The notes: generated from the letters alone by a model not told the origin. 64,000 nucleotides of DNA from Desulfolucanica intricata (GCF_001592105.1 NZ_BCWE01000007.1:166630-230629), one strand, 5' to 3'; shown: positions 1-9,116, counted from the stretch's first letter. Translations and numbers: made by a program.

Positions 1-1
1 G

Positions 2-157
2 GAAGAAGATATTATGATTGTGGGAAAAATTATATTCGACCCGGCAATGACCAGAGCAATGATGAAAGGCAGGCCGGTAATAGAATCTCCGGAACTTGCT
101 ATATCAAAACAAATTAATATAATGTACAACAAGCTTTATTCTAAACTAATATCATAA
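2..157 (+). CDS. C-terminal end of a MinD/ParA-superfamily ATPase (partial)
   Basis: An open frame enters from the left edge and stops at 157, giving 51 residues. The segment GKIIFDPAMTRAMMKGRPVIE resembles the tail of MinD-superfamily P-loop ATPases with an inserted ferredoxin domain, where a G-x-I-P/F-D pattern is followed by an A-M-x-x-G-x-P-V motif. These commonly sit beside Mrp/NifX-type genes, as here. The P-loop lies outside the window, so the assignment rests on the tail and context only. Confidence 0.55.
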   Translation, partial: EEDIMIVGKIIFDPAMTRAMMKGRPVIESPELAISKQINIMYNKLYSKLIS

Positions 158-167
158 AAATATGTTG

Positions 168-196
168 TTGACATGATTTCATATATGGAATATCAT
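168..196 (+). promoter_or_regulatory. Sigma-A type promoter for the mrp-like gene
   Basis: TTGACA at 168-173 and TATCAT at 191-196 are separated by exactly 17 bases, 58 bases ahead of the ATG at 254. A Shine-Dalgarno AGGGGGAA precedes that ATG. Confidence 0.6.
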
Positions 197-253
197 AATT
201 TTATGGGGCTTGGTAGATTGTAGCAATACATAAAAGAGATAGGGGGAATTATT

Positions 254-1099
254 ATGGCTAATCAAAATTCAGACTGCCAATCCTGCAGTGAAAAAGATAA
301 AGGGACCTGTGATCCAAAAAGTTGTTCCGGAATTCAAAAACTTCCCCAAAGTAAAGGAAACAATATTAAACAAGTAATAGCAGTAATGAGCGGTAAAGGT
401 GGCGTCGGTAAATCTTCAATATCCAGTTTACTGGCTACCAGCCTGGCCAAACAAGGACATAAAGTTGGTATATTGGATGCAGACATCACAGGACCAAGTA
501 TACCTAAGATGTTTGGTATTAATGATCGCCCCGTTTCTAACGGAGAAGCTCTCCTGCCGATTTGGAGTAAAAGATTAAATATTAAAATTATGTCTTTAAA
601 TCTGCTCATAGATAACGAAGATGACCCGGTAATCTGGCGCGGCCCTATTCTTTCAGGTGCGGTTAAGCAATTTTGGACGGATGTTGCCTGGGGTGACTTG
701 GATTATATGATAGTTGACTTACCTCCGGGTACAGGTGATGTTCCGCTTACAGTAATGCAATCTATTCCCTTAACCGGTGTTGTGATTGTTTCCTCACCAC
801 AAGATTTAGCCAATATGATTGTTCGAAAGGCTATAAAATTGGTAGCTATGGAAAAGGTACCGATTATTGGTTTGGTTGAAAATATGAGTGGTGTAATTTG
901 CCCGCACTGTGGTGAAAAAATAGATATTTTCGGTGAAAGTAAAGCTGAGCAAGCTGCCAGGTTAGCCGATATACCGCTGTTAAAAGTATTACCTATCGAT
1001 CCGAAGTTAAGTAAATTATGTGATCAGGGTGAAGTTGAAAAATATGATCAAGTATTCGATGATTTAAAGCCTTTTCTTAAAACAGGTAAAGTAGGCTAA
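254..1099 (+). CDS. Mrp/NBP35-family iron-sulfur cluster carrier ATPase
   Basis: A 281-residue cytosolic P-loop ATPase of the Mrp/ApbC/NBP35 group, whose members bind and deliver Fe-S clusters. Seen: a Cys-rich N-terminal leader (Cys 8, 11, 19, 24), the deviant Walker A GKGGVGKS at about 47-54, the DLPPGTGD switch near 156, and the bridging CPHC motif near 216 that holds the shared cluster in the dimer. Full family length; ATG behind AGGGGGAA. Flanked by a MinD-superfamily ATPase tail and a NifX-like protein, a common grouping in anaerobes that handle Fe-S or metal cofactors. The exact client protein cannot be told. Confidence 0.92.
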   Translation: MANQNSDCQSCSEKDKGTCDPKSCSGIQKLPQSKGNNIKQVIAVMSGKGGVGKSSISSLLATSLAKQGHKVGILDADITGPSIPKMFGINDRPVSNGEALLPIWSKRLNIKIMSLNLLIDNEDDPVIWRGPILSGAVKQFWTDVAWGDLDYMIVDLPPGTGDVPLTVMQSIPLTGVVIVSSPQDLANMIVRKAIKLVAMEKVPIIGLVENMSGVICPHCGEKIDIFGESKAEQAARLADIPLLKVLPIDPKLSKLCDQGEVEKYDQVFDDLKPFLKTGKVG

Positions 1100-1140
1100 G
1101 ATTATTTACACTTTTGAAATTGACAAAAAAGTCGGAAGGC

Positions 1141-1168
1141 TTGACATTTTTATAGAATCAAGCATAAT
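1141..1168 (+). promoter_or_regulatory. Probable promoter for the NifX-like gene
   Basis: TTGACA at 1141-1146 and CATAAT at 1163-1168 are spaced by 16 bases. The start codon is 160 bases downstream, so the transcript would have a long leader containing the hairpin at 1212-1250. A TATAAT at about 1300 is an alternative -10. Confidence 0.4.
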
Positions 1169-1211
1169 AAACCTGAAGAATATACCAATGATGTTAATTA
1201 TAAATCCCGGT

Positions 1212-1250
1212 GGATGTTTTTAGAACTGTGCCTGATGTTTAAAAACATCC
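1212..1250 (+). promoter_or_regulatory. Hairpin in the leader of the NifX-like gene
   Basis: Perfect 11-bp inverted repeat (GGATGTTTTTA / TAAAAACATCC) with a 17-base loop. It is not followed by a T run, so it is not a plain terminator of the upstream gene. It may be an mRNA-stability or regulatory stem. Confidence 0.4.
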
Positions 1251-1327
1251 TTCGGGTATATTATATCCATAGTATTTTTATGAATAAATTTTGTTTTGCT
1301 ATAATATATTACGGAGAGTGATAAAAA

Positions 1328-1708
1328 ATGAAGATTGCCGTACCTAATGAAAATGGACAAGTTAACCAGCACTTTGGCCGCAGTAAAGAATTCGTAATTC
1401 TTGATATGGAAGGCGATAAAGTTAAAGAAACAAAAACTGTTTCTGCTGCTCAATTAGCTCACAATCACGAAGGTTTAGCCGGACTAATGAAGGACAATAA
1501 TGTAGAGGTAGTTATTTTAGGCGGTATTGGCCCATACGCCCTTCAGGCACTGGAGCAAGTTGGTCTAAAAGTGATTACCGGTGCTTCAGGAGAGATTAAA
1601 TCTGTAGCTGAGGCCTATGCACGGGGTGAATTGGTATCCCGTAAAGTAGTTTGTAACCATCACGGACATGGTCATGGTCATGATCATGATCACGGCTGCA
1701 GTCATTAA
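1328..1708 (+). CDS. NifX/NifB-like dinitrogenase iron-molybdenum cofactor-family protein with His-rich tail
   Basis: A 126-residue protein of the NifX/NifY/VnfX/NafY family (Fe-Mo cofactor binding fold). Seen: the typical start with a strand followed by NxxGQVNQHFGRSKEF, the I-L-G-G-I-G-P-Y-A segment, and a tail of alternating His-Gly/Asp-His repeats ending in Cys-Ser-His. In non-diazotroph anaerobes this family is found next to Mrp-type ATPases and is thought to hold metal or Fe-S clusters. The His-rich tail suggests an added transition-metal (Ni, Zn or Co) binding function; that is inference. No nif structural genes are present. Strong SD (CGGAGAG) precedes the ATG. Confidence 0.88.
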   Translation: MKIAVPNENGQVNQHFGRSKEFVILDMEGDKVKETKTVSAAQLAHNHEGLAGLMKDNNVEVVILGGIGPYALQALEQVGLKVITGASGEIKSVAEAYARGELVSRKVVCNHHGHGHGHDHDHGCSH

Positions 1709-1743
1709 TTTTATTATGTCATAGACAATAAGGAGGGAAACTT

Positions 1744-2328
1744 TTGTCTACCTTGGTTCCGATTGTTGTAGAGCAAACCAACAGGGGTGAGCGTTCCTAT
1801 GATATTTACTCCCGTTTGCTCAAAGACAGAATTATCTTTATTGGCGGTCCTATTGAGGATTATACAGCAAATTTGATTATTGCACAGCTTTTATTTCTGG
1901 AAGCCGAAGATCCGGAAAAAGATATCCACCTATATATTAATTCTCCCGGTGGAGTTGTTACGGCAGGTATGGCTATATATGACACGATGCAGTATATTAA
2001 GCCGCCTGTTTCAACAATTTGCCTGGGCCAGGCTGCCAGTATGGGCTCTTTCCTATTAGCTGCCGGTGCCCCGGGAAAACGTTTTGCTCTGCCTTATGCC
2101 AGAATTATGATTCACCAGCCGCTGGGTGGAGTTCAGGGACAGGCCACTGATATAGATATTCATGCTAAAGAAATATTACGGATGAAAGAAATATTAAATC
2201 ACCTGCTATCTGAACATACCAGGCAGCCGTTAGAGAGAATCAGCCGCGATACTGAGCGTGACTTCTTTATGTCTGCACAGGAAGCTAAAAAGTACGGAAT
2301 TATTGATGAAATAATAACCAGGAAATAA
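1744..2328 (+). CDS. clpP: ATP-dependent Clp protease proteolytic subunit ClpP
   Basis: A 194-residue serine protease of the ClpP family that forms the tetradecameric proteolytic chamber fed by ClpX/ClpC ATPases. The catalytic triad is visible: Ser99 in GQAASMGS, His124 in MIHQPLGG and Asp173 in the ERDFF segment. Length equals the family norm. The start is TTG, set by AAGGAGGG eight bases upstream. It stands alone, without clpX or tig beside it, and ends in a strong terminator. A second clpP elsewhere is possible but not visible. Confidence 0.95.
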   Translation: MSTLVPIVVEQTNRGERSYDIYSRLLKDRIIFIGGPIEDYTANLIIAQLLFLEAEDPEKDIHLYINSPGGVVTAGMAIYDTMQYIKPPVSTICLGQAASMGSFLLAAGAPGKRFALPYARIMIHQPLGGVQGQATDIDIHAKEILRMKEILNHLLSEHTRQPLERISRDTERDFFMSAQEAKKYGIIDEIITRK

Positions 2329-2333
2329 AAACA

Positions 2334-2372
2334 GAAGCCGCCGTTTGAAATTAATAAACGGCGGCTTCTTAT
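2334..2372. terminator. Bidirectional rho-independent terminator between clpP and a convergent gene
   Basis: 13-bp stem (GAAGCCGCCGTTT / AAACGGCGGCTTC) with a 9-base loop, T-rich on the plus side and A-rich before it, so it can serve both clpP and the convergent minus-strand gene. Confidence 0.85.
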
Positions 2373-2959
2373 CTGTAATAGATATAATTTTGTTTTATGT
2401 ATTCATTTAAAATCTCATTATCCGGCAGATCTTCATTGGATGCATTTTCAGAAATACTTGTTAAAATAAGTTCACTAAAAACAAAATTCATTTTAATATT
2501 TAAATCAGCAGAAGAGGTTTGATTAATCTGGGATGAAAAATCGTAGGTATAACACTGGAGCCAGGGATAGATGGAAATTTCATCCAGCATAATATCAGCA
2601 TAGCTGCGGGCAATAAGTATTCCTTCAACGCCGTTAGCCGCGTTCAGCAAGCTTCGTATTATCTCAGGGCTGACATTTTTTTTGTCTCTTAATATAGCTT
2701 CCCTTTTAATGGATAAATACCGGGATATTAATTCCCGCTGGGCAACTAAACGTCTTAAAGCATCAACACCGGCTGCCTCTTTTAAGATTAAAAATGCCAC
2801 TAAATCTTTTGATTTACGGTACCTGGCAATAATATCTATTATTTCCTCCCCTACTTTGATATTACAACCTACAGGTTCCAGGAAAAAATGATTTTTTATA
2901 TGCTGGATTATATATTGGACCAAATCTTCTTTATTAAAATCAATATTAATGTACATCAA
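2369..2959 (-). CDS. Hypothetical protein, possible PD-(D/E)XK-like fold
   Basis: 196 residues, not recognised as a named family. The stretch around residues 36-85 (G-E-E-I-I-D-I-I-A-R then L-V-A-F-L-I-L-K-E, then a helix with D-A-L-R-R-L-V-A-Q) has the spacing of the NucS/RecB-like nuclease core, in which an Asp strand is followed by a hydrophobic strand ending in (E/Q)xK. Here the second strand ends LILKE, so the catalytic pattern is only partly kept. That is a fold guess, not a function. ATG preceded by AAAGGGG. Convergent with clpP, with its own terminator shared. Confidence 0.6.
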   Translation of the reverse strand: MMYINIDFNKEDLVQYIIQHIKNHFFLEPVGCNIKVGEEIIDIIARYRKSKDLVAFLILKEAAGVDALRRLVAQRELISRYLSIKREAILRDKKNVSPEIIRSLLNAANGVEGILIARSYADIMLDEISIYPWLQCYTYDFSSQINQTSSADLNIKMNFVFSELILTSISENASNEDLPDNEILNEYIKQNYIYYR

Positions 2960-3093
2960 AACACCCCTTTTCCAGGGTTTTATATAATAATATACGCTGT
3001 TAAAAGGGGTTATTACCTTTTTTAAGCATTTGGCAAATAATTTTTTTAAAATAATTTTTTAAAATGACAGCTTTTTTGGTTAATCTGCTGTGG

Positions 3094-3142
3094 AGCAGAA
3101 AAATGCGTACAACCGCTTTTCCGCTGTACGCATTTTTCTGCT
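3094..3142. terminator. Large hairpin terminator downstream of the FmdE operon
   Basis: 17-bp perfect stem (AGCAGAAAAATGCGTAC and its complement) with a 15-base loop, lying 18 bases beyond the FmdE stop codon on the minus strand. The T-run lies inside the stem. Confidence 0.7.
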
Positions 3143-3160
3143 TATTAGAAGTCAGCTAAT

Positions 3161-3772
3161 TTACCAGCCCCTTGTATACTCATCAGCGCAGGGTATGCAG
3201 ACAAACTCTCCGTTTCTTACCCTGGCCCGGGGTTCCATTACATATTCACCGCAGCGGTGGCACTTAACTGAATTAAAAATTCTGGCCTTCCCCGGCATGT
3301 TAAACTCTATTTTTTCAGCTTTACAAAATTCTTCAGCCGGCATGTTTAAAATTCGATCAATTTTTTGCTGCTGCATTTGGGCAAATTCTTCTTTCTCCTC
3401 CGGGGTAGCAGTACCGCCGAACACTTTAATGCGGAGTTCTGTGGCAGCCGGGCTTTGCCTGTGCAGCATCTCACTGTTTACTGAAATCCGCAGGGCTTGG
3501 TTACTGTTACGGCTGCCAAAAGTGTAAACTTGCTTACCTAAATCTCGGTAAATAAGGTTGCCTTTCCCCAGGGTGCAGCCGGTAAGTAACATGACTGCGT
3601 CTACACCACAGGCATCATTTTCAACAATAGCTACTAATTCCTCATCCTGTGAGCGAAACTCGTTCAATTTCTCCAGTGCAATTTGAGCTACCCGAAAGCC
3701 TGTAGCCAGGCCAGGGCACGAATGACCGTGAAACTCAATAGCTCTTTCCCAGTCGGTTTTTTCTCTGCACAT
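3161..3772 (-). CDS. FmdE-family protein (formylmethanofuran dehydrogenase subunit E-like)
   Basis: 203 residues of the FmdE family. Seen: the N-terminal E-F-H-G-H-S-C-P metal-binding motif (His15, His17, Cys19), Asn-Asp-Ala-Cys-Gly-Val-Asp with Cys55, the G-C-T-x-G-K-G-N motif (Cys66), and a C-terminal zinc ribbon (CHRC ... CIPC). FmdE proteins occur far outside methanogens and their role is not settled; metal or cofactor handling is the usual suggestion. Here it is the last gene of a family-5 ABC importer operon, only 21 bases after the ATPase, which ties it to whatever that importer takes up. SD GAGAGGGG, ATG start. Confidence 0.9.
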   Translation of the reverse strand: MCREKTDWERAIEFHGHSCPGLATGFRVAQIALEKLNEFRSQDEELVAIVENDACGVDAVMLLTGCTLGKGNLIYRDLGKQVYTFGSRNSNQALRISVNSEMLHRQSPAATELRIKVFGGTATPEEKEEFAQMQQQKIDRILNMPAEEFCKAEKIEFNMPGKARIFNSVKCHRCGEYVMEPRARVRNGEFVCIPCADEYTRGW

Positions 3773-3793
3773 TTTTAAATCCCCTCTCTAGAT

Positions 3794-5506
3794 TTAGATT
3801 ATCTTATTTAATGTCAAAGTATTTGTTTTTATATCCGAATAGTCATACCTATAATTAAGACTTGGCGCGGATTCAAGTAATTTTTTAGTATATTCATTTC
3901 TCGGATTAGAGATAATCCTGGCAGTGGAGCCCTCTTCCACTATTTTACCGGACAAAAGGATCGCTATTCTGTCACTTACCTTACGTGCCAGAGCAATATC
4001 GTGAGTTATGAATAATAAAGTTAACCCCCACTTTTCCTGTAAATTTAGTAATAATTTAAGTATTTTAGCCTGCACACTGGCATCCAGGGCGGAGGTTGGC
4101 TCATCGGCCACGATAAGTTTGGGCTTTAAAACCAGAGCCCGCGCTATGGCCACCCGCTGGGCTTCACCACCACTTAAATGATGAGGATATTTATGTAAAA
4201 AATCATCGTTAGAGGGCAGCTGCACTTCCTCTAAAGCCTCTCGTACTTTTTTAATTCGCTCTTCCTCTGTTCCGATATTTTGAATATCCAGCGGCTCTTT
4301 CACCGCATCAAGTACGGTCGCCCGGTGGCTGATGGATTCTGCCGGATTTTGAAAGATGATTTGCATTTGCCTGAACAGGGACTTGTTCCTGTTCTTTATA
4401 AGATTAACTTCATCAAAGAAAATATCTCCACTTGTAGGTTCAATAATACCCATTACCGCTGAGGCCAGCGTAGTCTTACCCGAGCCGCTTTGTCCGACTA
4501 AAGCCAGTGTTTCCCCCTCGTAAACAGTAAGGCAGACATCGTCGAGAGCGATTACCGGGCCGAAATGGCAGTTTAAATTATTAATGCTTAACAAAGGTAC
4601 AATTCCACCCCGGTGACAGGCGATGTACCGGCCTTTAGACAATTTTAATTCCGGCTCGAATGCCATGCAAATGTCTTTCACTTGGGTGCATCGGTTATTA
4701 AAGCGGCAGCCGCCAGTATTGGGTTTAAAACGTCCTTTAATACCCTGTAAATCTTTTGTGGTGGTCATGTTTGGAAATGAGCGAATTAATCCTCTGGTGT
4801 AAGGATGCCTGGGCTGTTCCAGTAAATCACGGGTCTTACCTACTTCAATAATTTTACCGCCATATAATACTGCTGTAGTATCAGCCAGAGCAGCGGCGGT
4901 TGAAAAATCGTGAGTTACCAAAAGCATCGAACAATTACCGGATACTTTTTTCAGTAACTTAATTATTTCCCCGCGGGTTAATCCATCCAAGGCAGCAGTG
5001 GGCTCATCAAGAATTATTAAGCCCGGATTGTTTACTAAAGCCATAGCGATCAAGACTCGCTGCTTTTCTCCCCCGCTGAGCTGGGGGGGATAAGCATTAA
5101 CCCTGTTCAGGGGTATTCCTGCCTCTGCTAAAAACATGCGGGCTCTGGCCCGGGCCTCCTTTTTCCTCAGTCTTTGGTGGGTTAAAAGCGGTTCAGCAAC
5201 CTGGTCTAAAACCGGTATCACCGGATTTAAAGCATCACCGGCATTTTGAAAAACCATACTGATATCATTCCATCTAATCTGTCTCATATCTTCTTCTGGC
5301 AGGTTAACCAGGTCAATGCCTTTCCAAACTATATTACCATCAATATGGCCGTCATGAAGTCTTAAAATTGTCTTCGCCAAACTGGTTTTTCCGGCGCCTG
5401 ATTCCCCGACTAAGGCCAGTACTTGGCCGGGTAAAATTTCTAAATTAATACCATTAAGTACATCCTGACGGCCATAACTTACCCTGAGGTTTTTAATTTT
5501 TAACAT
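3794..5506 (-). CDS. ABC transporter ATPase, two tandem ATP-binding domains (DppD-DppF fusion)
   Basis: 570 residues with two complete nucleotide-binding domains. The first has Walker A GESGAGKT (about 34-41) and signature LSGGEKQR; the second, after about residue 303, has GQSGSGKTT and LSGGEAQR, each with a Walker B and a switch His (LLVTHD and LFITHD). Between them is the Cys-containing oligopeptide/dipeptide transporter C-terminal region (GCRFNNRC). In most bacteria these are two genes (DppD/DppF, NikD/NikE); a single fused chain is a known variant. It powers the two permeases encoded upstream. Confidence 0.95.
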   Translation of the reverse strand: MLKIKNLRVSYGRQDVLNGINLEILPGQVLALVGESGAGKTSLAKTILRLHDGHIDGNIVWKGIDLVNLPEEDMRQIRWNDISMVFQNAGDALNPVIPVLDQVAEPLLTHQRLRKKEARARARMFLAEAGIPLNRVNAYPPQLSGGEKQRVLIAMALVNNPGLIILDEPTAALDGLTRGEIIKLLKKVSGNCSMLLVTHDFSTAAALADTTAVLYGGKIIEVGKTRDLLEQPRHPYTRGLIRSFPNMTTTKDLQGIKGRFKPNTGGCRFNNRCTQVKDICMAFEPELKLSKGRYIACHRGGIVPLLSINNLNCHFGPVIALDDVCLTVYEGETLALVGQSGSGKTTLASAVMGIIEPTSGDIFFDEVNLIKNRNKSLFRQMQIIFQNPAESISHRATVLDAVKEPLDIQNIGTEEERIKKVREALEEVQLPSNDDFLHKYPHHLSGGEAQRVAIARALVLKPKLIVADEPTSALDASVQAKILKLLLNLQEKWGLTLLFITHDIALARKVSDRIAILLSGKIVEEGSTARIISNPRNEYTKKLLESAPSLNYRYDYSDIKTNTLTLNKII

Positions 5507-5564
5507 TACTTCACTCCTTAACTTCCGATTAACAAATATTCAAAAGTATTTGGAAGTATAAAAC

Positions 5565-6410
5565 TTAATGCTCAACCCTTTTTCTTAGTCGCGGATTTAG
5601 AGTGTTTTCCAATGCAAAGCCGATAAATACAAAGGATATAATCGTCAATGACAGAGCAATTCCAGTTGGCAGTAGCCACCATTTCCAGACATCCAGGTAT
5701 GAAAACTTCAGAGCATGCTGCATCATTCTACCCCAACTAATCATGGCAGGGTCAGAGATACCTAAGAATGACAGGCCAGCTTCCATAAATACCGCCCGCC
5801 GGGCATTTTGAATCATCACAGCAATTATAATCGGTCCGATATCCGGCATTATATGTTTGGATAACAAGTATATCCAGCCGGCTCCGAAGGTACGGGCTGC
5901 CTTTATATGCAGCTTTTCTTTCATAAACAATGTCTGGGCCCGGATTACCCTCGCACCTCCCGGCCATATCAATAGAGACAATAAGACAACTAATAACCAT
6001 AGATTAGGTCTAAGATAGGCGGCAATCAAAATTACTATAATCACCGGCGGTATAACAATGACCGCATCTACCGCTCGCATTACAATACGGTCATAAAGAC
6101 CACCGATCAGCGCCGCTGTACCTCCAACCAACATACTTAGAAACGCTGCCAGAAGAGCCACCCCGCACCCTACTATCAGTGAGGTACGGGCCCCGTAAAG
6201 AATACGCGTCCAAATATCCTGACCTACGTCATTGGTTCCAAGCCAGAATTCCGCTGACGGTGGATTGAAAATCGAGCCGGTGTAGGTGGCCGGCTCATAT
6301 TGTGTAAGAACCGGTGCCATGATAGCCAAACCTGTCAGTAAAATTAATAAAATAAGCCCGGCCCGGCCAAAATTATTTCGCTTAACTTCCTGCCAGTAAT
6401 TAATGTGCAT
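5565..6410 (-). CDS. ABC transporter permease, DppC/NikC type
   Basis: 281 residues, inner-membrane permease of the oligopeptide/nickel branch. About six hydrophobic segments. The N-terminal domain typical of DppC/OppC is followed by LGTNDVGQDIWTRILYGARTSL, the family hallmark; a coupling helix of the EAA type lies around residues 165-200 with AARTFGAGWIYLL. It overlaps the end of the upstream permease gene by 11 bases, which indicates translational coupling. Confidence 0.93.
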   Translation of the reverse strand: MHINYWQEVKRNNFGRAGLILLILLTGLAIMAPVLTQYEPATYTGSIFNPPSAEFWLGTNDVGQDIWTRILYGARTSLIVGCGVALLAAFLSMLVGGTAALIGGLYDRIVMRAVDAVIVIPPVIIVILIAAYLRPNLWLLVVLLSLLIWPGGARVIRAQTLFMKEKLHIKAARTFGAGWIYLLSKHIMPDIGPIIIAVMIQNARRAVFMEAGLSFLGISDPAMISWGRMMQHALKFSYLDVWKWWLLPTGIALSLTIISFVFIGFALENTLNPRLRKRVEH

Positions 6411-7371
6411 AATTCACCCTCGGATCCAGTTTTTTATAAATAACATCCAATAAACAGTTAGTTAGCAGCACAATTACCGTTACAACAAGAAGGATCCCCT
6501 GAAGAAGCGGGTAATCACGGGTTAACAAAGAAGTATACATTAGAGAGCCGATTCCGGGATAGGAAAAAACAAGCTCAATAAATAAAGTACCGGTAATTAA
6601 ATGAGCCAGTTGGAGTCCGGTGTTAGTTACCACGGGCAGCAGTGAATTTCGACCGGCATGCCGGTATTTAATAGCCTGAGCCTGACAGCCTTTTGCTCTT
6701 GCTGTTAAAATATATGCTTCCCCGAGATTCGAGATCATAGTATTTCGTGTTAACAGATAGGTGGATGAAATTCGGACTAAAACCAGTGTGCAAAGCGGCA
6801 GACACAGGTGATGCAAAATATCTAATACAAAAGCCAGAGAGTTTTGCTCTGCATAAGGGGTTATCGCTCCGGCCAAAGGAACTAAGCCTAAAACCGCACC
6901 GAACAATAGAAGCATTAAAATACCTACAAAAAAGTCCGGAAACCCATTTACAAACATTAATCCGGAAAGCAGTGTCTTATCCAATGCCCTGCCGCGCTTG
7001 TAGCCTGATTCAATTCCCAATATAAAGCCAATTGTAGTAGAAATCAATATAGTAAGTCCTACAAGTAAAATCGTCCAGGGCAGATATCCTAAAATAATTT
7101 GCAGGACCGGGGCATTATAGTAATAGGAATGGCCCAAATCACCACGCCCCAGGGCCAAAACATAACTGACAAACTGTTCACCTATAGACTGATCTAAAGA
7201 AAAGCGCCGGATTAACTCAGCCTTTAATTCCGGGGTCATAGAGACCAGCGCCTCATCCCCGTAAATGGCCTGCAGCGGGTCACCGGGCATCAATCTGGGC
7301 AAAATAAAGTTTAAAGATACTATAAACAAAAAGGCAAGTATATAATTTGCAATTGAGCTTTTATTGAGCAT
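6400..7371 (-). CDS. ABC transporter permease, DppB/NikB type
   Basis: 323 residues. The N-terminal membrane segment is followed by F-I-L-P-R-L-M-P-G-D-P, the standard opening of DppB/OppB/NikB permeases, and later an EAA loop (ILTARAKGCQAQAIKYRHAGRNSLLP). Partner of the DppC-like permease that overlaps its 3' end. Lies 27 bases after the substrate-binding protein gene. Confidence 0.93.
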   Translation of the reverse strand: MLNKSSIANYILAFLFIVSLNFILPRLMPGDPLQAIYGDEALVSMTPELKAELIRRFSLDQSIGEQFVSYVLALGRGDLGHSYYYNAPVLQIILGYLPWTILLVGLTILISTTIGFILGIESGYKRGRALDKTLLSGLMFVNGFPDFFVGILMLLLFGAVLGLVPLAGAITPYAEQNSLAFVLDILHHLCLPLCTLVLVRISSTYLLTRNTMISNLGEAYILTARAKGCQAQAIKYRHAGRNSLLPVVTNTGLQLAHLITGTLFIELVFSYPGIGSLMYTSLLTRDYPLLQGILLVVTVIVLLTNCLLDVIYKKLDPRVNYAH

Positions 7372-7398
7372 AAATGTCTCTCCCGGGGGATTCAGTAA

Positions 7399-9015
7399 TT
7401 ATTTGACAAACCACAATTTATTTAAAGGTATAGGTACACCGCTGCCAATTCCCTGTTTAGTATAATTCAAGTTAACTTGACCGTCATGCAGCCAATACCA
7501 GGTCGGATAATAAAGGGTCAAGGATGGTATTTCTTCGGCATAGAGCTTTTGGATTTGGCCGACCAGCTCTTTGCGCTTTTCTTGATTAGTTTCCATTACT
7601 TGCTGCTGCAAGAGGCTGTTGAGTTCCTTGTTTTTCTCATACCCGGCACTGTTAAATCCTTTGCCGCCAATATATCTGCTAAGTATCTCAGGATCTCCGC
7701 CCAGCCCGCCGTGGCCGCTTAAAGCAATGTCAAATCTCCGTTCCTCGATCATATTGTCCCTGGTTTTGGCTTCCAGGCTACGTAGATTAATTTTAATTCC
7801 GGCTTTTTCCAACTGATCCTTAATCATTTCACTCTCACGTTCTCCCGGTGAGCCCGGTGATGCGGTTCCCCCACTGAATATAAGCTCCAGTTCCAGGATT
7901 TTTCCGTTCTTTTCATAATAATTACCTTTTTTGATGTATCCCAGTCCGGATAATATTTCTTTCGTTTTAGACGGGTTATAGGGGTATTGCTCGATTTGTG
8001 AATTGTACCAGATGTTATCAGAGGGGATGAATCCGGGACTTCCTGCCAGCCCATGGCCCCTCAGGCAAGTATCTACAATTGCCTGGCGGTCAATGGCATA
8101 AGCCAGGGCCTGACGGAATTTTTTACTGTTTAAGGGTTCTTTTTCATGATTAATCACAAGTTTGGCCACCCAGTCGTGAGAGCCTGTTAAAGTTTTAAAA
8201 CCCTCACCTTTAAGCATATCTACCATTTCCGGCTGAACCTGTGCTGCATTGATTTGCTTTTGCTTTAAAGCGCTGGCTGCCATTTCGCCGCTTATTTTTA
8301 CAAACTTTATCCGCTCAACTTTTGGCTTGCCCTGGTAATAATTTTCATTGGCTTCATAAAGATAAGTACCCTGCGTTTTATTGTAATCGACCAGCTTATA
8401 CGGCCCGGTTCCAATCAAAGCATCCTTTTCTAAAAATTGCTCAGGATTATGTACATTATTCCAGATATGTTCCGGGAGAATCGGCATTACGCCGGCTAAT
8501 GATTGTAAAAACGGAGCATAGGGTTTACTTAAGTAAAGCTTTACTGTATAGTCATCGAGCATTTTAGCTTCTTTTACAATTCCCGGATCAACCATTTGAT
8601 ACTGGTGATTTTTAATATAGTTAAAGGTAAAGACCACGTCTTTGGCAGTAAATTTCTCGCCGTCGTGCCAGGTTACATTGTTTTGTAAATTAAATAAATA
8701 AGCGTTTTCATCTTCAATGAATTCCCAACTTTTAGCTAAGGCCGGTATGAAATTTTGTTCGTCTTTCCACACCAGAGTATCAAAAATAAAGCTCATTCGA
8801 AGATACCCCGGGCCTCGGGTATAATGTCCGTAAGGTGACGGAAAACCCCAGTCCCCTGTTGGGTCACTAATCGTATAATCAGTTGTTTTACCGTCTCCGG
8901 TAACATTTTGATTGCCAGTCTCCCTGGAACCGCAGCCTGTTATTATAAAACTAAGCAATCCCAGGACTGTTATCAGGGTAAACAATACCTTTAGCTTTTT
9001 AAGTTCGGTTCTCAT
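7399..9015 (-). CDS. Family-5 extracellular solute-binding lipoprotein
   Basis: 538 residues, SBP_bac_5 family (binds peptides, nickel chelates or metallophores outside the membrane). Seen: a lipoprotein signal with lipobox I-T-G-C (Cys28), the NNVTWHDGEKFTAKDVVFTFNY segment diagnostic of the family, and PLNSKKFRQALAYAIDR. It is first in the operon, behind AAGGAGCA, and its leader carries several hairpins. The substrate cannot be read from sequence. The FmdE gene at the operon end makes a metal complex a reasonable but unproven guess. Confidence 0.93.
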   Translation of the reverse strand: MRTELKKLKVLFTLITVLGLLSFIITGCGSRETGNQNVTGDGKTTDYTISDPTGDWGFPSPYGHYTRGPGYLRMSFIFDTLVWKDEQNFIPALAKSWEFIEDENAYLFNLQNNVTWHDGEKFTAKDVVFTFNYIKNHQYQMVDPGIVKEAKMLDDYTVKLYLSKPYAPFLQSLAGVMPILPEHIWNNVHNPEQFLEKDALIGTGPYKLVDYNKTQGTYLYEANENYYQGKPKVERIKFVKISGEMAASALKQKQINAAQVQPEMVDMLKGEGFKTLTGSHDWVAKLVINHEKEPLNSKKFRQALAYAIDRQAIVDTCLRGHGLAGSPGFIPSDNIWYNSQIEQYPYNPSKTKEILSGLGYIKKGNYYEKNGKILELELIFSGGTASPGSPGERESEMIKDQLEKAGIKINLRSLEAKTRDNMIEERRFDIALSGHGGLGGDPEILSRYIGGKGFNSAGYEKNKELNSLLQQQVMETNQEKRKELVGQIQKLYAEEIPSLTLYYPTWYWLHDGQVNLNYTKQGIGSGVPIPLNKLWFVK

Positions 9016-9083
9016 AATTTAATGCTCCTTCCTAATAGATTAATAATACATTAAACCGGATAAACCGGATTTTTTAGAGAGGT

Positions 9084-9116
9084 AGGCAAATGAGGCTGCC
9101 CGGGCCTCATTTGCCT
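9084..9116 (-). promoter_or_regulatory. 13-bp hairpin in the leader of the ABC-transporter operon
   Basis: Perfect inverted repeat AGGCAAATGAGGC / GCCTCATTTGCCT with a 7-base loop, 69 bases upstream of the solute-binding-protein start codon. No T run follows on the operon strand. It could be a protein operator or a structured RNA stem. Confidence 0.5.
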
